A stretch of 64,000 bases of DNA from Marinobacter sp. S6332 (lineage in GTDB: Bacteria; Pseudomonadota; Gammaproteobacteria; Pseudomonadales; Oleiphilaceae): positions 62,001-126,000 of the forward strand of contig NZ_JALKAP010000007.1 of NCBI RefSeq assembly GCF_023016045.1, in the 5' to 3' direction. This document shows positions 46,633 through 56,248 of the stretch, piece after piece. The notes beneath the pieces were generated by a model. That model was not told where the DNA came from. It was given only the letters and a program-made list of their open reading frames with translations, and did not search any database. Made by a program: the position numbers and the translations under genes. Numbering within the stretch: position 1 is the stretch's first letter; each line of letters begins with the position of its first letter.

Positions 46633-48195
46633 TTAGCGCCTCGGTGGAATGGTTCCGCTGACCACATCAGAGAATGCAATCAGCCTGTCCTGACTAGCCG
46701 CATTGCCTAACCCATGGCCAAGAAACTTTGATGCGAAAGCACCTTGCTCTCCGTGAAGTGCCATATAGTTCAGCAGAACCGTTTGTACCAACTGGTTTAC
46801 ATTGTTTGCAGCCGGGCTGGATGCGGTTTCCACAGATGCGTCGGGGCGCATAAAGCCAATCTGGTTGCGTATCGGGGTAGGGCGCCCGTTGGGGTTATAA
46901 ACCAAGAAAAACGAGGCTGCGGTCTGCTGGTTATCGCCGGTCCACTCGCCTTTACCACGGCCGTCTTCAGAATCGTCCAGGCGACCGTTGCTGGACACGG
47001 AACCATCACTGAACACGTACAGCATGAGTGGTACCCCAACCCTTGCCGCGTATTCGAGGCAGGCGCCCATGCAACGGCCAGCCAGTTCATCGCGGCGCTC
47101 ACCGGTTGCCCGCTCGCCCGTATGGTAGTCATAGCCGCCCATGGTTACGGTGCCGGCACCTGCGTAGCCGTTCATAACCAATTTCATTACAGAGGCAGTC
47201 TTTTGGAACTCTCGGTTGCTTTCGAATTCGGTACTCGAGAATATCCCGCCGGGGCCCACAATATCGGTATCCAGCATAGGGTCAAGAATGGCTGGGTTGC
47301 CGTAATTCTCGATTAGGTTCGCACTCTTGGCGTAGCCGCAGCGCACCAACTTTTTGATGTCTGCGTCGGCACCAGAACCGAGTTTGGTATTCACCTTATC
47401 CATTTTTGCATCACTGATGCGCTGAACAGCCTCCATCACTGAGACGGCATCGGATTGATTCAGGATAGACGTCAGATCGCCCACATCCACCAGACCTTTT
47501 GCATCCGACGGGCGGTCTATTTTAGTGGGGCGCACTTTCGGGTTGATCATGCTCATTGGCGCCATGGAGTTGCCGCCTGATTGCGAGCTTTGAGAACCAA
47601 TCAGCGAGAGTAGAGATCCGTCGGCACCGGCCTGATAGATGCCATACATAGGATTGTGCGGGTTGTTGCCGGTATCGTTTTCGGAGCGTGCAGCAATAAC
47701 GGCACCATTGATTGCCGCTCGGGTTCCGGCGCTGGTGCTTTGTTGAATTCCCCGCAAGAAGCCGCTGTCGGAATGGAACGCAAGCCCAAGCTCCTCATTC
47801 ACAAAAGCTGGGTCATTAGGAAGCATGTCTCCAGGCAACCCCAGTTTGTTGTACCCAGCAGTGCTTAAAAAGTCCTTTTGGCCGCCGCTTCCACCCATAA
47901 GCACGTTTGAGCCTGCAATGCTGGCGCCTCCGGCAAGATCAAAACAGATAAAGGGGATTTTTCCCGCACCGGGTATGCCGATGCCACAGCTGTCTTTTAG
48001 CTCCTGCGATAGTTCTGCGGCGGCCATTCTTGGATTGGCGAATAGGCTAAACATGGATGCGCCTAACACAGTGGCAGTGCCAGCCATCATGCCTTGGGCA
48101 ATGAACTCCCGCCGGGTCTTTGGTCGCGAGTGGTCGCTGTGGAGGAGGGGCTCACCATTGGCCAGGGGCCGTTTACGAGATTTGCGTATAAACAT
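46633..48195 (-). CDS. Tat-exported DUF1501-like protein
   Basis: Function unknown. It has 520 residues with a long N-region and the twin-arginine signal TRREFIAQG near residues 28-36, followed by a hydrophobic stretch ending MAAAE near residue 61, so it is probably exported folded. Segments such as GGYDYHTGERATGERRDELAG near residue 340 (metal-binding-type His and Asp) and a central Gly/Ser-rich part resemble DUF1501 proteins of the alkaline phosphatase superfamily. Last of a three-gene minus-strand operon; its GAGGA ribosome site lies just after the LamG gene stop (12-base gap). No haem motif. Confidence 0.75.
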   Translation of the reverse strand: MFIRKSRKRPLANGEPLLHSDHSRPKTRREFIAQGMMAGTATVLGASMFSLFANPRMAAAELSQELKDSCGIGIPGAGKIPFICFDLAGGASIAGSNVLMGGSGGQKDFLSTAGYNKLGLPGDMLPNDPAFVNEELGLAFHSDSGFLRGIQQSTSAGTRAAINGAVIAARSENDTGNNPHNPMYGIYQAGADGSLLSLIGSQSSQSGGNSMAPMSMINPKVRPTKIDRPSDAKGLVDVGDLTSILNQSDAVSVMEAVQRISDAKMDKVNTKLGSGADADIKKLVRCGYAKSANLIENYGNPAILDPMLDTDIVGPGGIFSSTEFESNREFQKTASVMKLVMNGYAGAGTVTMGGYDYHTGERATGERRDELAGRCMGACLEYAARVGVPLMLYVFSDGSVSSNGRLDDSEDGRGKGEWTGDNQQTAASFFLVYNPNGRPTPIRNQIGFMRPDASVETASSPAANNVNQLVQTVLLNYMALHGEQGAFASKFLGHGLGNAASQDRLIAFSDVVSGTIPPRR

Positions 48196-48207
48196 GAGCG
48201 TTGTCCT

Positions 48208-50721
48208 CTACTGAACCAAGGTGGTGGCGCTGCCAAGCACCGCGGCACAACTTGCTTTAACAATGGTTTCGGTGCGGTCCGCCGGGCAGGTGGCGCCGCC
48301 ACACTGCGACAGGGTGTCTATGAGGCTGTCCAGCTCCCCTTCGATTGACTGTGTGCTGGGCTGAGTTCCAAGATTGTCCCCCACAAATCGCTTCAACAGA
48401 GGGCCGGTAATCTGGCGCTTGCCGCTGGTATTAAACGCAGTGGCTGCAGAGGCGGAGAAGTTGAAATCTGGGAAGAAGGCCTGCCTTTTCGAAGCGTCTG
48501 CAACCAACGCGTCACAATACTGAATGGCCATTTGAGTGATGGCCATTTGGTGTGAGGAAAGAAAGCCCTCAACATTCTCCACGGTTGGCAACTGCTGCTT
48601 CACGGTGTTGAAGGTGTTTGCAACTGCCTCGTTGGTCCGGGGAATGCCCGTCATGCGTGCCATGGATGCATTAATCTCATCGAAGGTTTTTAGTCCAATG
48701 TCCGATGAAGGCGGCAAAATTTGCGGCGCTACGGTTCCGGGCAAGGGAGGCTCAGAGCGCGAGAACGTGCTGCTTCCGAGTCGATCAAAGGTTAAAAAGA
48801 ACTCATCGCTGGCAGGGCCATTTTCTAGGGCGATGATCGTACCTAGCCGCGATAAGGATTGGCCGGTTCCGGGTAGGTATGTTTCGCTATCAAGAGTTAC
48901 ATCAAGGTTTGCCCAAGATTGCCCCACGGTTGCTTCTTTGCCGTTAATACCCAAACGCATGCCCTGAAGCGGGATATTCGACGGCTCTGCATTCTCATCC
49001 AAGCTGATAAAGAAGGGGGCCGTGAAGCGATAGCTGTAGTTATCGAATACGCTAACATCGAAAACAACGAAGCTTTCAGGCACGTCAATCAGGTGGGATA
49101 CGCCAAACAGCAAGTAGAACTTCTGCCCCACACCCACATCATAATTGGTTCTGATTTGTTCCGGCGTCAGCGACCGACTATGAAAGGCAACCATGCGAAT
49201 GGCACCCTGCCAAGGTGAGTTGCCGTCGGTTTCGTTGCCTAGAACCAGCGCAAAACTGTTATCCCATTCGGACAGCAGGCCTGCATTGTCCGGGTCGACA
49301 TCGCCAGAGTGCTGGCCGTTAATAAAGATTTGCCGTCCGGTGCCCGGGGCATAGTTAATCACCACATGCTGCAGTGTGGCTTGCAGGAGCTTGTCGCCGT
49401 CTTGAGTAGCGAATGGGGTGTTCTCATCGCTGGTGGTGCTGCGATGAAGCACTTCATAGCGTTGCAGGCTTTGGCTTAGCGTAAGATTACGCGTGGTGGC
49501 AGAGCCGGAGTAGGTGATGATTCGTGCGTCTTCCTGAGTAATATTGCCCGGCGCGACCCAGGCTTCGATGGCATATTCACCAGAGCCGGTTAGCATGGTA
49601 TGCAGTTTGCGGCTGTTGGCGGTAGAGCCCTGAGCTTTGCCTGCAGGTGTTACAGGGCCGCTTTGTGTTTGGACTTCGGGGCCAATATTGATGCCCCAAC
49701 CCAACACCCAGTCCACGTTGCCGCTGAGTGTAAGGTCCAGAGCCGTGGAAACGCCGCTGGTATCATAAGCGATTTGGCCTTGTCCGGCCTTGAACTCGTA
49801 GAGCGCAATGATGTTGTCTTCAAAACGACCGCCGGAATTCGCCAATAATCCATCCTGCTCCAGCACTAGTGCCCTGCTGGCAACCAGAGCTGGGTCGACT
49901 GGAGTGGGTGATAAAGGTTGAGCGAATTCTTCGATCGCCATTTCCATCATGCCTGCCGACCAATCGCAGTCTGCTTCGCCTTGATTCGCCCAGCAGTTGT
50001 GGAAATCCCTTTTCAAGCGAACAACAAAACGGGAGTTTTCAGGAGTGTTTAGGTCCATTCGGCTCTTGGACTGTTGGTAGGCAACGTCCGGATTCTCACT
50101 AGCAATGTAAGGCGTTTGCCCGCCGTCGCCGTGGCAGTCGGTACAGTGTGCTTTCAGAACCGGGTACACGGTGTTTTCAAAAGCACTACTGTCTGTTGGG
50201 AAGGCAAGGGTGGCTCCCGGAGGCCTCAGAACGGGTGCCTTTAACTCAATGGTTTTAAGGGAGCCGGTTCCCCCGTCAGCCCATTTGGAAAGGTAGGTGA
50301 TTATAATATCGGCGCAGACTGAATCGCTGGTTGTCCAACAATTATGGCCACCGGCGACCTTGGTAACCATCTGCGACTGCGAAGGCGTAGCGAGATTCAC
50401 AATGCTATTTGCTTGGGCATAGGCGCTGTTGATGTCTTGCTGGTTTACAAACGTAGGCGATTGGCCACCAGCACCGTGGCAAGAGCCGCATCGGTTATCT
50501 TGTACAAGCTTATCCCAAACATTGAGTTTGAAACTTTGTACATCGCCTGTGGCGGGTGGCGGGCCACTGTAATTTGCAGCGCCGGAACCGGATGACGTGT
50601 TGGGCAGTGCTTCTGTGGCCTCACCGCCGCAAGCGCTTAACAGCAGAGCAGCGAATACCATTGAGGCAATGGACAGTGTTGATTGGCGTTGGCCTGAACG
50701 GGGGTAGGTTAGTGGTCTCAT
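48208..50721 (-). CDS. Di-haem lipoprotein with LamG domain
   Basis: 837 residues. A lipobox LSAC places the lipidated cysteine at residue 31. Two c-type haem motifs are visible: CGSCH (78-82) and CTDCH (193-197), each followed by a GxGGQ(S/T)P stretch, which suggests an internal duplication. A LamG/concanavalin-like beta-sandwich follows at about 300-530, with EAWVAPGNI and GNSPWQGAIRMVAFHSRSLTP. The C-terminal 300 residues contain many cysteines near the end (SQCGGATCPADR). The overall architecture (surface lipoprotein, haems, LamG) recalls planctomycete cytochrome/LamG proteins. Middle gene of the operon; six bases separate it from the upstream gene. Confidence 0.82.
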   Translation of the reverse strand: MRPLTYPRSGQRQSTLSIASMVFAALLLSACGGEATEALPNTSSGSGAANYSGPPPATGDVQSFKLNVWDKLVQDNRCGSCHGAGGQSPTFVNQQDINSAYAQANSIVNLATPSQSQMVTKVAGGHNCWTTSDSVCADIIITYLSKWADGGTGSLKTIELKAPVLRPPGATLAFPTDSSAFENTVYPVLKAHCTDCHGDGGQTPYIASENPDVAYQQSKSRMDLNTPENSRFVVRLKRDFHNCWANQGEADCDWSAGMMEMAIEEFAQPLSPTPVDPALVASRALVLEQDGLLANSGGRFEDNIIALYEFKAGQGQIAYDTSGVSTALDLTLSGNVDWVLGWGINIGPEVQTQSGPVTPAGKAQGSTANSRKLHTMLTGSGEYAIEAWVAPGNITQEDARIITYSGSATTRNLTLSQSLQRYEVLHRSTTSDENTPFATQDGDKLLQATLQHVVINYAPGTGRQIFINGQHSGDVDPDNAGLLSEWDNSFALVLGNETDGNSPWQGAIRMVAFHSRSLTPEQIRTNYDVGVGQKFYLLFGVSHLIDVPESFVVFDVSVFDNYSYRFTAPFFISLDENAEPSNIPLQGMRLGINGKEATVGQSWANLDVTLDSETYLPGTGQSLSRLGTIIALENGPASDEFFLTFDRLGSSTFSRSEPPLPGTVAPQILPPSSDIGLKTFDEINASMARMTGIPRTNEAVANTFNTVKQQLPTVENVEGFLSSHQMAITQMAIQYCDALVADASKRQAFFPDFNFSASAATAFNTSGKRQITGPLLKRFVGDNLGTQPSTQSIEGELDSLIDTLSQCGGATCPADRTETIVKASCAAVLGSATTLVQ

Positions 50722-50727
50722 CAGGTA

Positions 50728-51966
50728 TCAATCCCCCGCACAGTAAACAGCAGATTCAGCAAACACCTGCTTCAGATTGAAATTATGGGACCTGAAGCTC
50801 GCCACCATGTTGCTGACCTGTGAGTGATCCGCGCTGGTGGAGGGTGGCCTGAGACACACATTTTTGAACACTTTTTTAACCTGACATTCGGCGAACGCAT
50901 CAGAGTGCGCCAACTCCTTACCCAAGCTCTTTGCACCACTGCCTGAGCCGGGCAGGCTTGCATCCCAGCCCATTCTCCGGTTAGCACCCTGACGCCAGTA
51001 ATTGTCCCACTGATCGTCAGGGGTTACATAGCCTTGTTCGAAGGTTGTCGAATTGATGTGGTACTTACCCTGAACCCGCGACTGAGTATCCGGGTCGATG
51101 TCGTTGACAGTGTTATACACCAGCTGGCCTAGAGTACCATCCGGGTCGTTGTCGGGGTTGTAATCATAATCGTAGTAAGCGAACGCCTGTGTCATCGGGT
51201 CCATGCCTGTGTGGCAACCCACGCAGTTATTTAAAAATACGCGGCTGTCGCCTCCAGGGCTGCGGGAAACGTCCTGACGAATTCTGTCCGGCGGCAGGTT
51301 TACATCGGCCACTTGCTCCAGATCGCGGCACATGTGGTTGATGAGCGTAAACCGAAACATGGCGCGGTTGGTTCCAGCACTGAAAAAGGCTCTGGCTGCC
51401 GCACGGGAGGTCAGTACGCCTGCGGTTGCTGACGTGGGCAGGCCGTTATAGGCGGATTGGCTTACACCTTTGAAATTTTGCGTGTCAGACAGGTCGTAAC
51501 CAAGCTGATCTATCTGCTCATAATGCGTGTTGTCCGAATTTGAATAGGGCGACAAACCACTCCAGATGCCGACGTATAGCGTGTCGTCATATAGCACTTT
51601 ACGAAAATCTGCACCGTCCCTCACTAGGCCAATCACCGTGGCGGTGTAATCGTTTAGCGGCACGAAAGGCGTCATCGCCTCGTTCGTCCAAGGTGCTGCA
51701 AAATTTTTCAGAGTTATGTTGTAAAAAGCTGGATCAGCCAATGCGGTATAGGCCGCATCAAGTTTGCGACCGGACAAAATGTCCTGCTCCATACTATTAA
51801 GCACAGAGGGCGCTGGCGGTACGCCTGCAATTCGGTCATGAATTCGCTTGGCTTGTTCCCGCGCTCCGGCGGTAGCCGCACCTGCATGTGTAGCGGCAAA
51901 CAAAATCAGGAGTGACATACCGCACGCCTTGAATGCGCTGAATCGCACTCCCACTTTGGCTTTCAT
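50728..51966 (-). CDS. Exported mono-haem protein of unknown function
   Basis: 412 residues from the ATG at 51966 with a GAGGA ribosome site; the frame is open upstream, but that part has no signal. A signal peptide ends in HAGA (about residue 30), so it is periplasmic or surface exposed. One haem motif CVGCH lies at 248-252, followed by TGMDPM, a context seen in DUF1588/DUF1592-type planctomycete proteins. First gene of the minus-strand operon with the LamG and DUF1501-like genes, suggesting a common complex or pathway. The substrate is unknown. Confidence 0.8.
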   Translation of the reverse strand: MKAKVGVRFSAFKACGMSLLILFAATHAGAATAGAREQAKRIHDRIAGVPPAPSVLNSMEQDILSGRKLDAAYTALADPAFYNITLKNFAAPWTNEAMTPFVPLNDYTATVIGLVRDGADFRKVLYDDTLYVGIWSGLSPYSNSDNTHYEQIDQLGYDLSDTQNFKGVSQSAYNGLPTSATAGVLTSRAAARAFFSAGTNRAMFRFTLINHMCRDLEQVADVNLPPDRIRQDVSRSPGGDSRVFLNNCVGCHTGMDPMTQAFAYYDYDYNPDNDPDGTLGQLVYNTVNDIDPDTQSRVQGKYHINSTTFEQGYVTPDDQWDNYWRQGANRRMGWDASLPGSGSGAKSLGKELAHSDAFAECQVKKVFKNVCLRPPSTSADHSQVSNMVASFRSHNFNLKQVFAESAVYCAGD

Positions 51967-52042
51967 GTCGCCGTCCTCGATAATTTTAGCTGGTGCACAA
52001 TAGGTCAATTTTACAATTGTTAATAGTTTATACTTGCAATTT

Positions 52043-52053
52043 ACTACGGTAGT
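52043..52053. promoter_or_regulatory. Perfect inverted repeat in the divergent haem-protein promoter region
   Basis: ACTAC-G-GTAGT sits midway in the 220-base region between the two divergent haem-protein operons. It is flanked by an A/T-rich stretch containing TATAAA on the minus strand. It is a candidate operator for a shared regulator. Confidence 0.4.
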
Positions 52054-52186
52054 TGTGGGGTGCGCCACGGAATTACATTTGCTTACGCAAAGCCCGTAGA
52101 GATATACAGCGGCACAGACTTAGTTTATGTCATGCATTTCGTTCGCTGCAGAGCAGTGACAACGTTTTTTACTGGAGCTAGGGCGC

Positions 52187-54832
52187 GTGCCTTACATACC
52201 GAAAGAGCTCATTGGGGTGATACTTTCTATCTTCAGAGCACTGCTTTGCCTTGGCCTTGTAGCTTCTCTTGCAGGCTGTTTGTCGGGCACGGATAGCCAG
52301 CAGACTGACCCTGTAGTGCTTGAGAATCCGGTTCTTTTTGTAAAGCGGCCATTGCTGGTCGACGGCAATGGGGCGCTGGCTCGAGATAATCTGGCCGATC
52401 CTTCGGCCTTCCGCCCGGGCGCCCAGTTGTATTTAAAAGCCAATGCATCCGTTGACGCCAGTGCAGTCGATGTATCTTCTAGAGCCTTTGCTAGCCCGGA
52501 GTTTCTAGATGATACGGGCCGCTTGCGTTACGACGTGAAAGACTTGCACGTTTCCCATGATGGCAATCGCGCGCTGTTTGCCATGCGCGCTCCGGAAATA
52601 GAAGGCGCCGATGACGAAGATCAGCCCACATGGAACATCTGGGAATACAATCACGCGAACGATTATCTGCGCCGAATCATCACCTCAAACGTCATCGCCA
52701 AAACAGGTCAGGACGTGGCACCGGCCTATCTGCCGGACGGGCGCATTGTGTTTTCTTCCACCCGACAGCTTATATCCAAAGCCATCTTGTTGGATGAAGG
52801 TAAAGGCCAGTTTGCGGGCTTGGATGAGAACCGGAATGCGCCAGCGTTTGTGCTTCATACCATGGACGACGACGGCAGCGATATTCAACAGATTACGTTT
52901 AACCAGAGCCACGACCTATACCCATTGGTAACTGATGATGGCTCGATTCTATTCAGTCGTTGGGACAATGCGGGTCAAACTCGCAACAACGGGGTTAACC
53001 TTTATCGTGTAAATCCCGATGGCACAGGACTGGCTTATCTCTACGGGCGAAACTCTCACGATTCTGTTCCAGCGGCTCCCGACATCGAGTATCTGAAGGT
53101 ACGCAAAACCGACTCAGATTCTGTGCTGGTGCCCTTGCGTCCTTTTGCAAGTGACAGTTATGCCTCCATGCCGGTCGAAATTGATGTCGACAATTATGTG
53201 GATGCCGAAATACGTATCGACGGCACTGAAGGAAACGGCCAAGTTCCTTTGGTTGCGGGTGTCAGGCTTGATGGCGAGTTGACGCTGGAGGGGCGCTATA
53301 GCTCCATTTCGCCCCTTATGGATGGCACCGGCAGGTATCTTGTGAGCTGGACTCCATGCCGACTCGAAGAGGCAGCATCTGGCCGAATCGTGAATTGCAC
53401 CGAGGCGCGACTGGCATCTGACGCCTATGTTCCCGCGCCGCCGGTATACGGTATTTGGCTTCTGGATATTACAAACGGAACCCAAAAGCCCGTTGTGGTG
53501 CCCTTGGAGGGTGAGCAGTTTGACGAGGCCGTTCTAATGCGGGATCGTCCCTTGGAAGACTATATTCCTGACTCACAGTATACGGGGGAGGCCGCTCAGT
53601 TAGCGGATTCAGGCTACGGTATTTTACACATTCGCAGTGTGTACGATGTAGACGGTGTCGATATGGCGCCAAACGGTATCGTGACAACGGCAAATCCCTC
53701 CATCACACCAGCTGCGCAGCGCCCGGCCCGGTTCCTGCGCTTGGAAAAGCCTGTTTCCATGCCTGATGACAACGTATGGGACTTTGATAACAGCGCGTTT
53801 GGCCGCAGCCGTGGCCAGCTTATGCGGGAAATTCTCGGGTATGTGCCGGTAGAGCCGGATGGCTCGGTAAAAGTAGCTGTGCCGGCAAATGTCGCCTTTG
53901 CGGTCAGCGTGTTGGACGCTCAGGGGCGCAGGATCAGCGATCGCCACCAAAATTGGCTGTCGGTGCGCCCCGGTGAAACTGTGGAATGTCAGGGTTGTCA
54001 CGATTCCCAATCGTCCATTCCCCATGGCCGCCCCGGGGCGGGTCCGGATCCTGTGTGGGCTGGTGCGAGCACAACGGGCCTGCCTTTTCCGGGGACGGAC
54101 CCGGCCCTGTTTGCCGATATGGGCGAAACCATGGCAGAGGTCTATGCGCGGACACAGCAGCTGCGTCGGCCACTACCAGATCCGATATACAGCGAAGGTG
54201 AGTGGACGAACCTTGCCGGGAGTGTAGAGGATCGAACACTGGCCTATGAAAACCTGCAAACACCGCCTCCTGTTTCCGCAGTGTGTGCCAACGATTGGAC
54301 GGCCAATTGCCGGACGGTTATCAACTACGAAGCCCATATTCATCCGCTTTGGGGCTTGAACCGCGATGTTCTAGGCGTTGATGCAACATGCATTAGCTGC
54401 CATACCAACGCCGACGCTGCCGGTGTGCCATCCATTGCAGCGGCACAACTGGACCTTACAGACGGCCCTTCCGATGCCGAGCCGCTGCATTTTAAAGCCT
54501 ATCGAGAGTTGCTCTTTCCTGATAACGAGCAAGAGCTCAGCGACGGTGTTTTGCGAGACCGGCTGATCGACTCGGGCGAGGTGCTTAGAGATGAAGAGGG
54601 CGTGCCTATTCTGGATGAAAATGGTAATCAGCAACCTATTCTCGTTCCTGTGCCGGTGAGGTCCAGCATGTCTGTCAATGGTGCCCTTGCCAGCGATGGG
54701 TTTCGGGGTGCATTCGGAGCGGAGGGCTCCCATAGAGGTTTCCTGTCACCTGCGGAATTGCGTCTTGTAGCGGAATGGCTAGATTTAGGTGCCCAGTATT
54801 ACAACAACCCATTCGCTGCTCCAGAAAACTGA
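52187..54832 (+). CDS. HzsA-like di-haem lipoprotein
   Basis: 881 residues from a GTG with GGAG upstream. The lipobox LAGC lies near residue 31, so it is anchored in a membrane. The N-terminal half contains TolB/WD-like segments such as APAYLPDGRIVFSSTRQ and DDGSDIQQITFNQSHDLYPLV, typical of a beta-propeller and of the N-terminal part of hydrazine synthase alpha-like proteins. Two haem motifs follow, CQGCH (601-605) and CISCH (735-739). This does not imply anammox chemistry: only the fold is similar, and no HzsB/HzsC genes are nearby. First gene of a long operon running to the window end. Confidence 0.8.
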   Translation: MPYIPKELIGVILSIFRALLCLGLVASLAGCLSGTDSQQTDPVVLENPVLFVKRPLLVDGNGALARDNLADPSAFRPGAQLYLKANASVDASAVDVSSRAFASPEFLDDTGRLRYDVKDLHVSHDGNRALFAMRAPEIEGADDEDQPTWNIWEYNHANDYLRRIITSNVIAKTGQDVAPAYLPDGRIVFSSTRQLISKAILLDEGKGQFAGLDENRNAPAFVLHTMDDDGSDIQQITFNQSHDLYPLVTDDGSILFSRWDNAGQTRNNGVNLYRVNPDGTGLAYLYGRNSHDSVPAAPDIEYLKVRKTDSDSVLVPLRPFASDSYASMPVEIDVDNYVDAEIRIDGTEGNGQVPLVAGVRLDGELTLEGRYSSISPLMDGTGRYLVSWTPCRLEEAASGRIVNCTEARLASDAYVPAPPVYGIWLLDITNGTQKPVVVPLEGEQFDEAVLMRDRPLEDYIPDSQYTGEAAQLADSGYGILHIRSVYDVDGVDMAPNGIVTTANPSITPAAQRPARFLRLEKPVSMPDDNVWDFDNSAFGRSRGQLMREILGYVPVEPDGSVKVAVPANVAFAVSVLDAQGRRISDRHQNWLSVRPGETVECQGCHDSQSSIPHGRPGAGPDPVWAGASTTGLPFPGTDPALFADMGETMAEVYARTQQLRRPLPDPIYSEGEWTNLAGSVEDRTLAYENLQTPPPVSAVCANDWTANCRTVINYEAHIHPLWGLNRDVLGVDATCISCHTNADAAGVPSIAAAQLDLTDGPSDAEPLHFKAYRELLFPDNEQELSDGVLRDRLIDSGEVLRDEEGVPILDENGNQQPILVPVPVRSSMSVNGALASDGFRGAFGAEGSHRGFLSPAELRLVAEWLDLGAQYYNNPFAAPEN

Positions 54833-54853
54833 CCCGGGACCCACAACACACTC

Positions 54854-55603
54854 ATGCCCATTGTCATTGTGTTACTTATGCTCTGTTTACCTGCGACTGT
54901 ATGGGCGGGCTGGTTGTGGAGTGACGATGAACCTGCGCAGGTGGTTCAGGTTGTGGAGCCGTTTGTTGCTTGGCGCACAGGCCCGGCGGTGGGGTATCCC
55001 GTATTTCACAGCAGTGAAAAGGGCGAATGGCTGACACTTTTACAACGCAAAACCGGCTGGGTAAAAGTACGGGACCGCAAAGACCGTGAGGGTTGGGTGG
55101 CGGTGGCCGATATTGCCCAAACAAGGGATGCAACCGGTGAAAGGGTTACCCTCAGTGTGCCGGACTTAGCCGCGTTCAGTGAGCGGAATGTTGAAGCCGG
55201 AATAATGATGGGAAGGTTCCAAGGTGCGCCGGTAACCGCCGGTTATGGAGGCTACTGGTTTACGCCCAATCTCGCCGCAGAGCTCTGGGGTTCGCAGATG
55301 CTGGGCAGCGCTTCGGAAATGTTGATGGTAAACGCCAACATTGTGCATCAGCCATTTCCCCATTGGCGGGTGTCGCCGTTTTTCACCCTCGGGGTAGGAC
55401 ATATTTGGGTGGACCCGAAAGCAACCTTGGCGGTGCCAGAGGAACGAGACAACAGCGTTGGCCATGCTGGTGTGGGGTTGCGAGCCTACATCTCAGAGCG
55501 TTATTTCATACGGGCCGAGGTTAAGGACTACAAAGTCTTTACCAGCCGATCAACCAATGAAGAAGCGACAGAATGGAAAATCGGACTAAGCATCTTTTTC
55601 TGA
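54854..55603 (+). CDS. Outer-membrane beta-barrel protein with SH3 domain
   Basis: 249 residues. A signal peptide ends near TVWA (residue 18). A bacterial SH3 domain lies at about 31-100 (FVAWRTGPAVGYPVFHSSEK ... GWVKVRDRKDREGWV), which often binds peptidoglycan. The remainder (about 115-249) has alternating aromatic strands ending in a C-terminal FF, as in small outer-membrane barrels. A plausible link between the outer membrane and the cell wall. It overlaps the next gene by 31 bases. Confidence 0.75.
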   Translation: MPIVIVLLMLCLPATVWAGWLWSDDEPAQVVQVVEPFVAWRTGPAVGYPVFHSSEKGEWLTLLQRKTGWVKVRDRKDREGWVAVADIAQTRDATGERVTLSVPDLAAFSERNVEAGIMMGRFQGAPVTAGYGGYWFTPNLAAELWGSQMLGSASEMLMVNANIVHQPFPHWRVSPFFTLGVGHIWVDPKATLAVPEERDNSVGHAGVGLRAYISERYFIRAEVKDYKVFTSRSTNEEATEWKIGLSIFF

Positions 55604-56232
55604 CCGGGTTTTGCCTTGCACACCTTATGGCTATTGCGCCTTCGGTGTTAGCTGCAGATGAAACCGAGCGCGACGACCGGCCTTTAATCGAGCCGGATGT
55701 AAAGCCTGTGCCCGTTGATCAAGCGCTCATTGATACCGAAAACTTCGAGATAGGCGCCTTTGCGGGTGTGCTCAACATTGAGGATTTTGAATCGTCGTTT
55801 GTGTACGGCGGCAAGCTTACCTACCACCTGAGTGAATCGTTTTTTTTCGAGGCTGGGTTAGGCTTTGCCGAGGCCGGTGCAACCAGTTTCGAGAATCTTG
55901 CGGGTAACGTACAGGTGCTAACAGATAGCGAGCGTGATTGCAGCTATTACAACATCAATCTGGGCTACAACATTCTGCCCGGGCAGGCGTTTCTTACTGA
56001 AAACTATGCGTTCAATACCAATTTCTATCTGATTGGCGGTACTGGTGCAACCGAGTTTGGAGGCGATACCCGATTTACTATCAACGCCGGAGCTGGCTAC
56101 CAAATTTTGCTTACAGACAGCCTTGCGATACACCTTGGTGTACGCCAGCACTATTACCAGATTGATGTGGTGGGCGCGGAGAAGACATCCATGAACACTG
56201 AGATCAGCACCGGGCTGTCGGTCTTTTTCTAA
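55573..56232 (+). CDS. Outer-membrane beta-barrel domain protein
   Basis: 219 residues. A signal peptide ends in VLAA near residue 28. After an acidic linker the protein is a predicted eight-stranded barrel: IGAFAGVLNIEDFESSFVYG and later strands, ending LSVFF with terminal phenylalanine, the usual outer-membrane insertion signal. It resembles the barrel family known from myxobacteria and some other proteobacteria (OMP_myx_plus type, from memory). It overlaps the SH3-barrel gene by 31 bases in another frame, so the pair is co-translated rather than fused. Confidence 0.75.
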   Translation: MENRTKHLFLTGFCLAHLMAIAPSVLAADETERDDRPLIEPDVKPVPVDQALIDTENFEIGAFAGVLNIEDFESSFVYGGKLTYHLSESFFFEAGLGFAEAGATSFENLAGNVQVLTDSERDCSYYNINLGYNILPGQAFLTENYAFNTNFYLIGGTGATEFGGDTRFTINAGAGYQILLTDSLAIHLGVRQHYYQIDVVGAEKTSMNTEISTGLSVFF

Positions 56233-56248
56233 ACACAGGAGCCTTGAA

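Noticed and set aside
46744..47316. Plus-strand open frame across the DUF1501-like gene
   Set aside because: Shadow frame rich in Cys and His; the minus-strand gene has signal, ribosome site and operon context.
52187..54832. Anammox hydrazine synthase
   Set aside because: Only the general architecture is similar; there are no HzsB/HzsC genes and the genome context is an ordinary aerobic gammaproteobacterium.
54854..56232. Frameshifted single barrel gene instead of two
   Set aside because: Each has its own signal peptide and a complete C-terminal strand; the 31-base overlap is a normal gene overlap.
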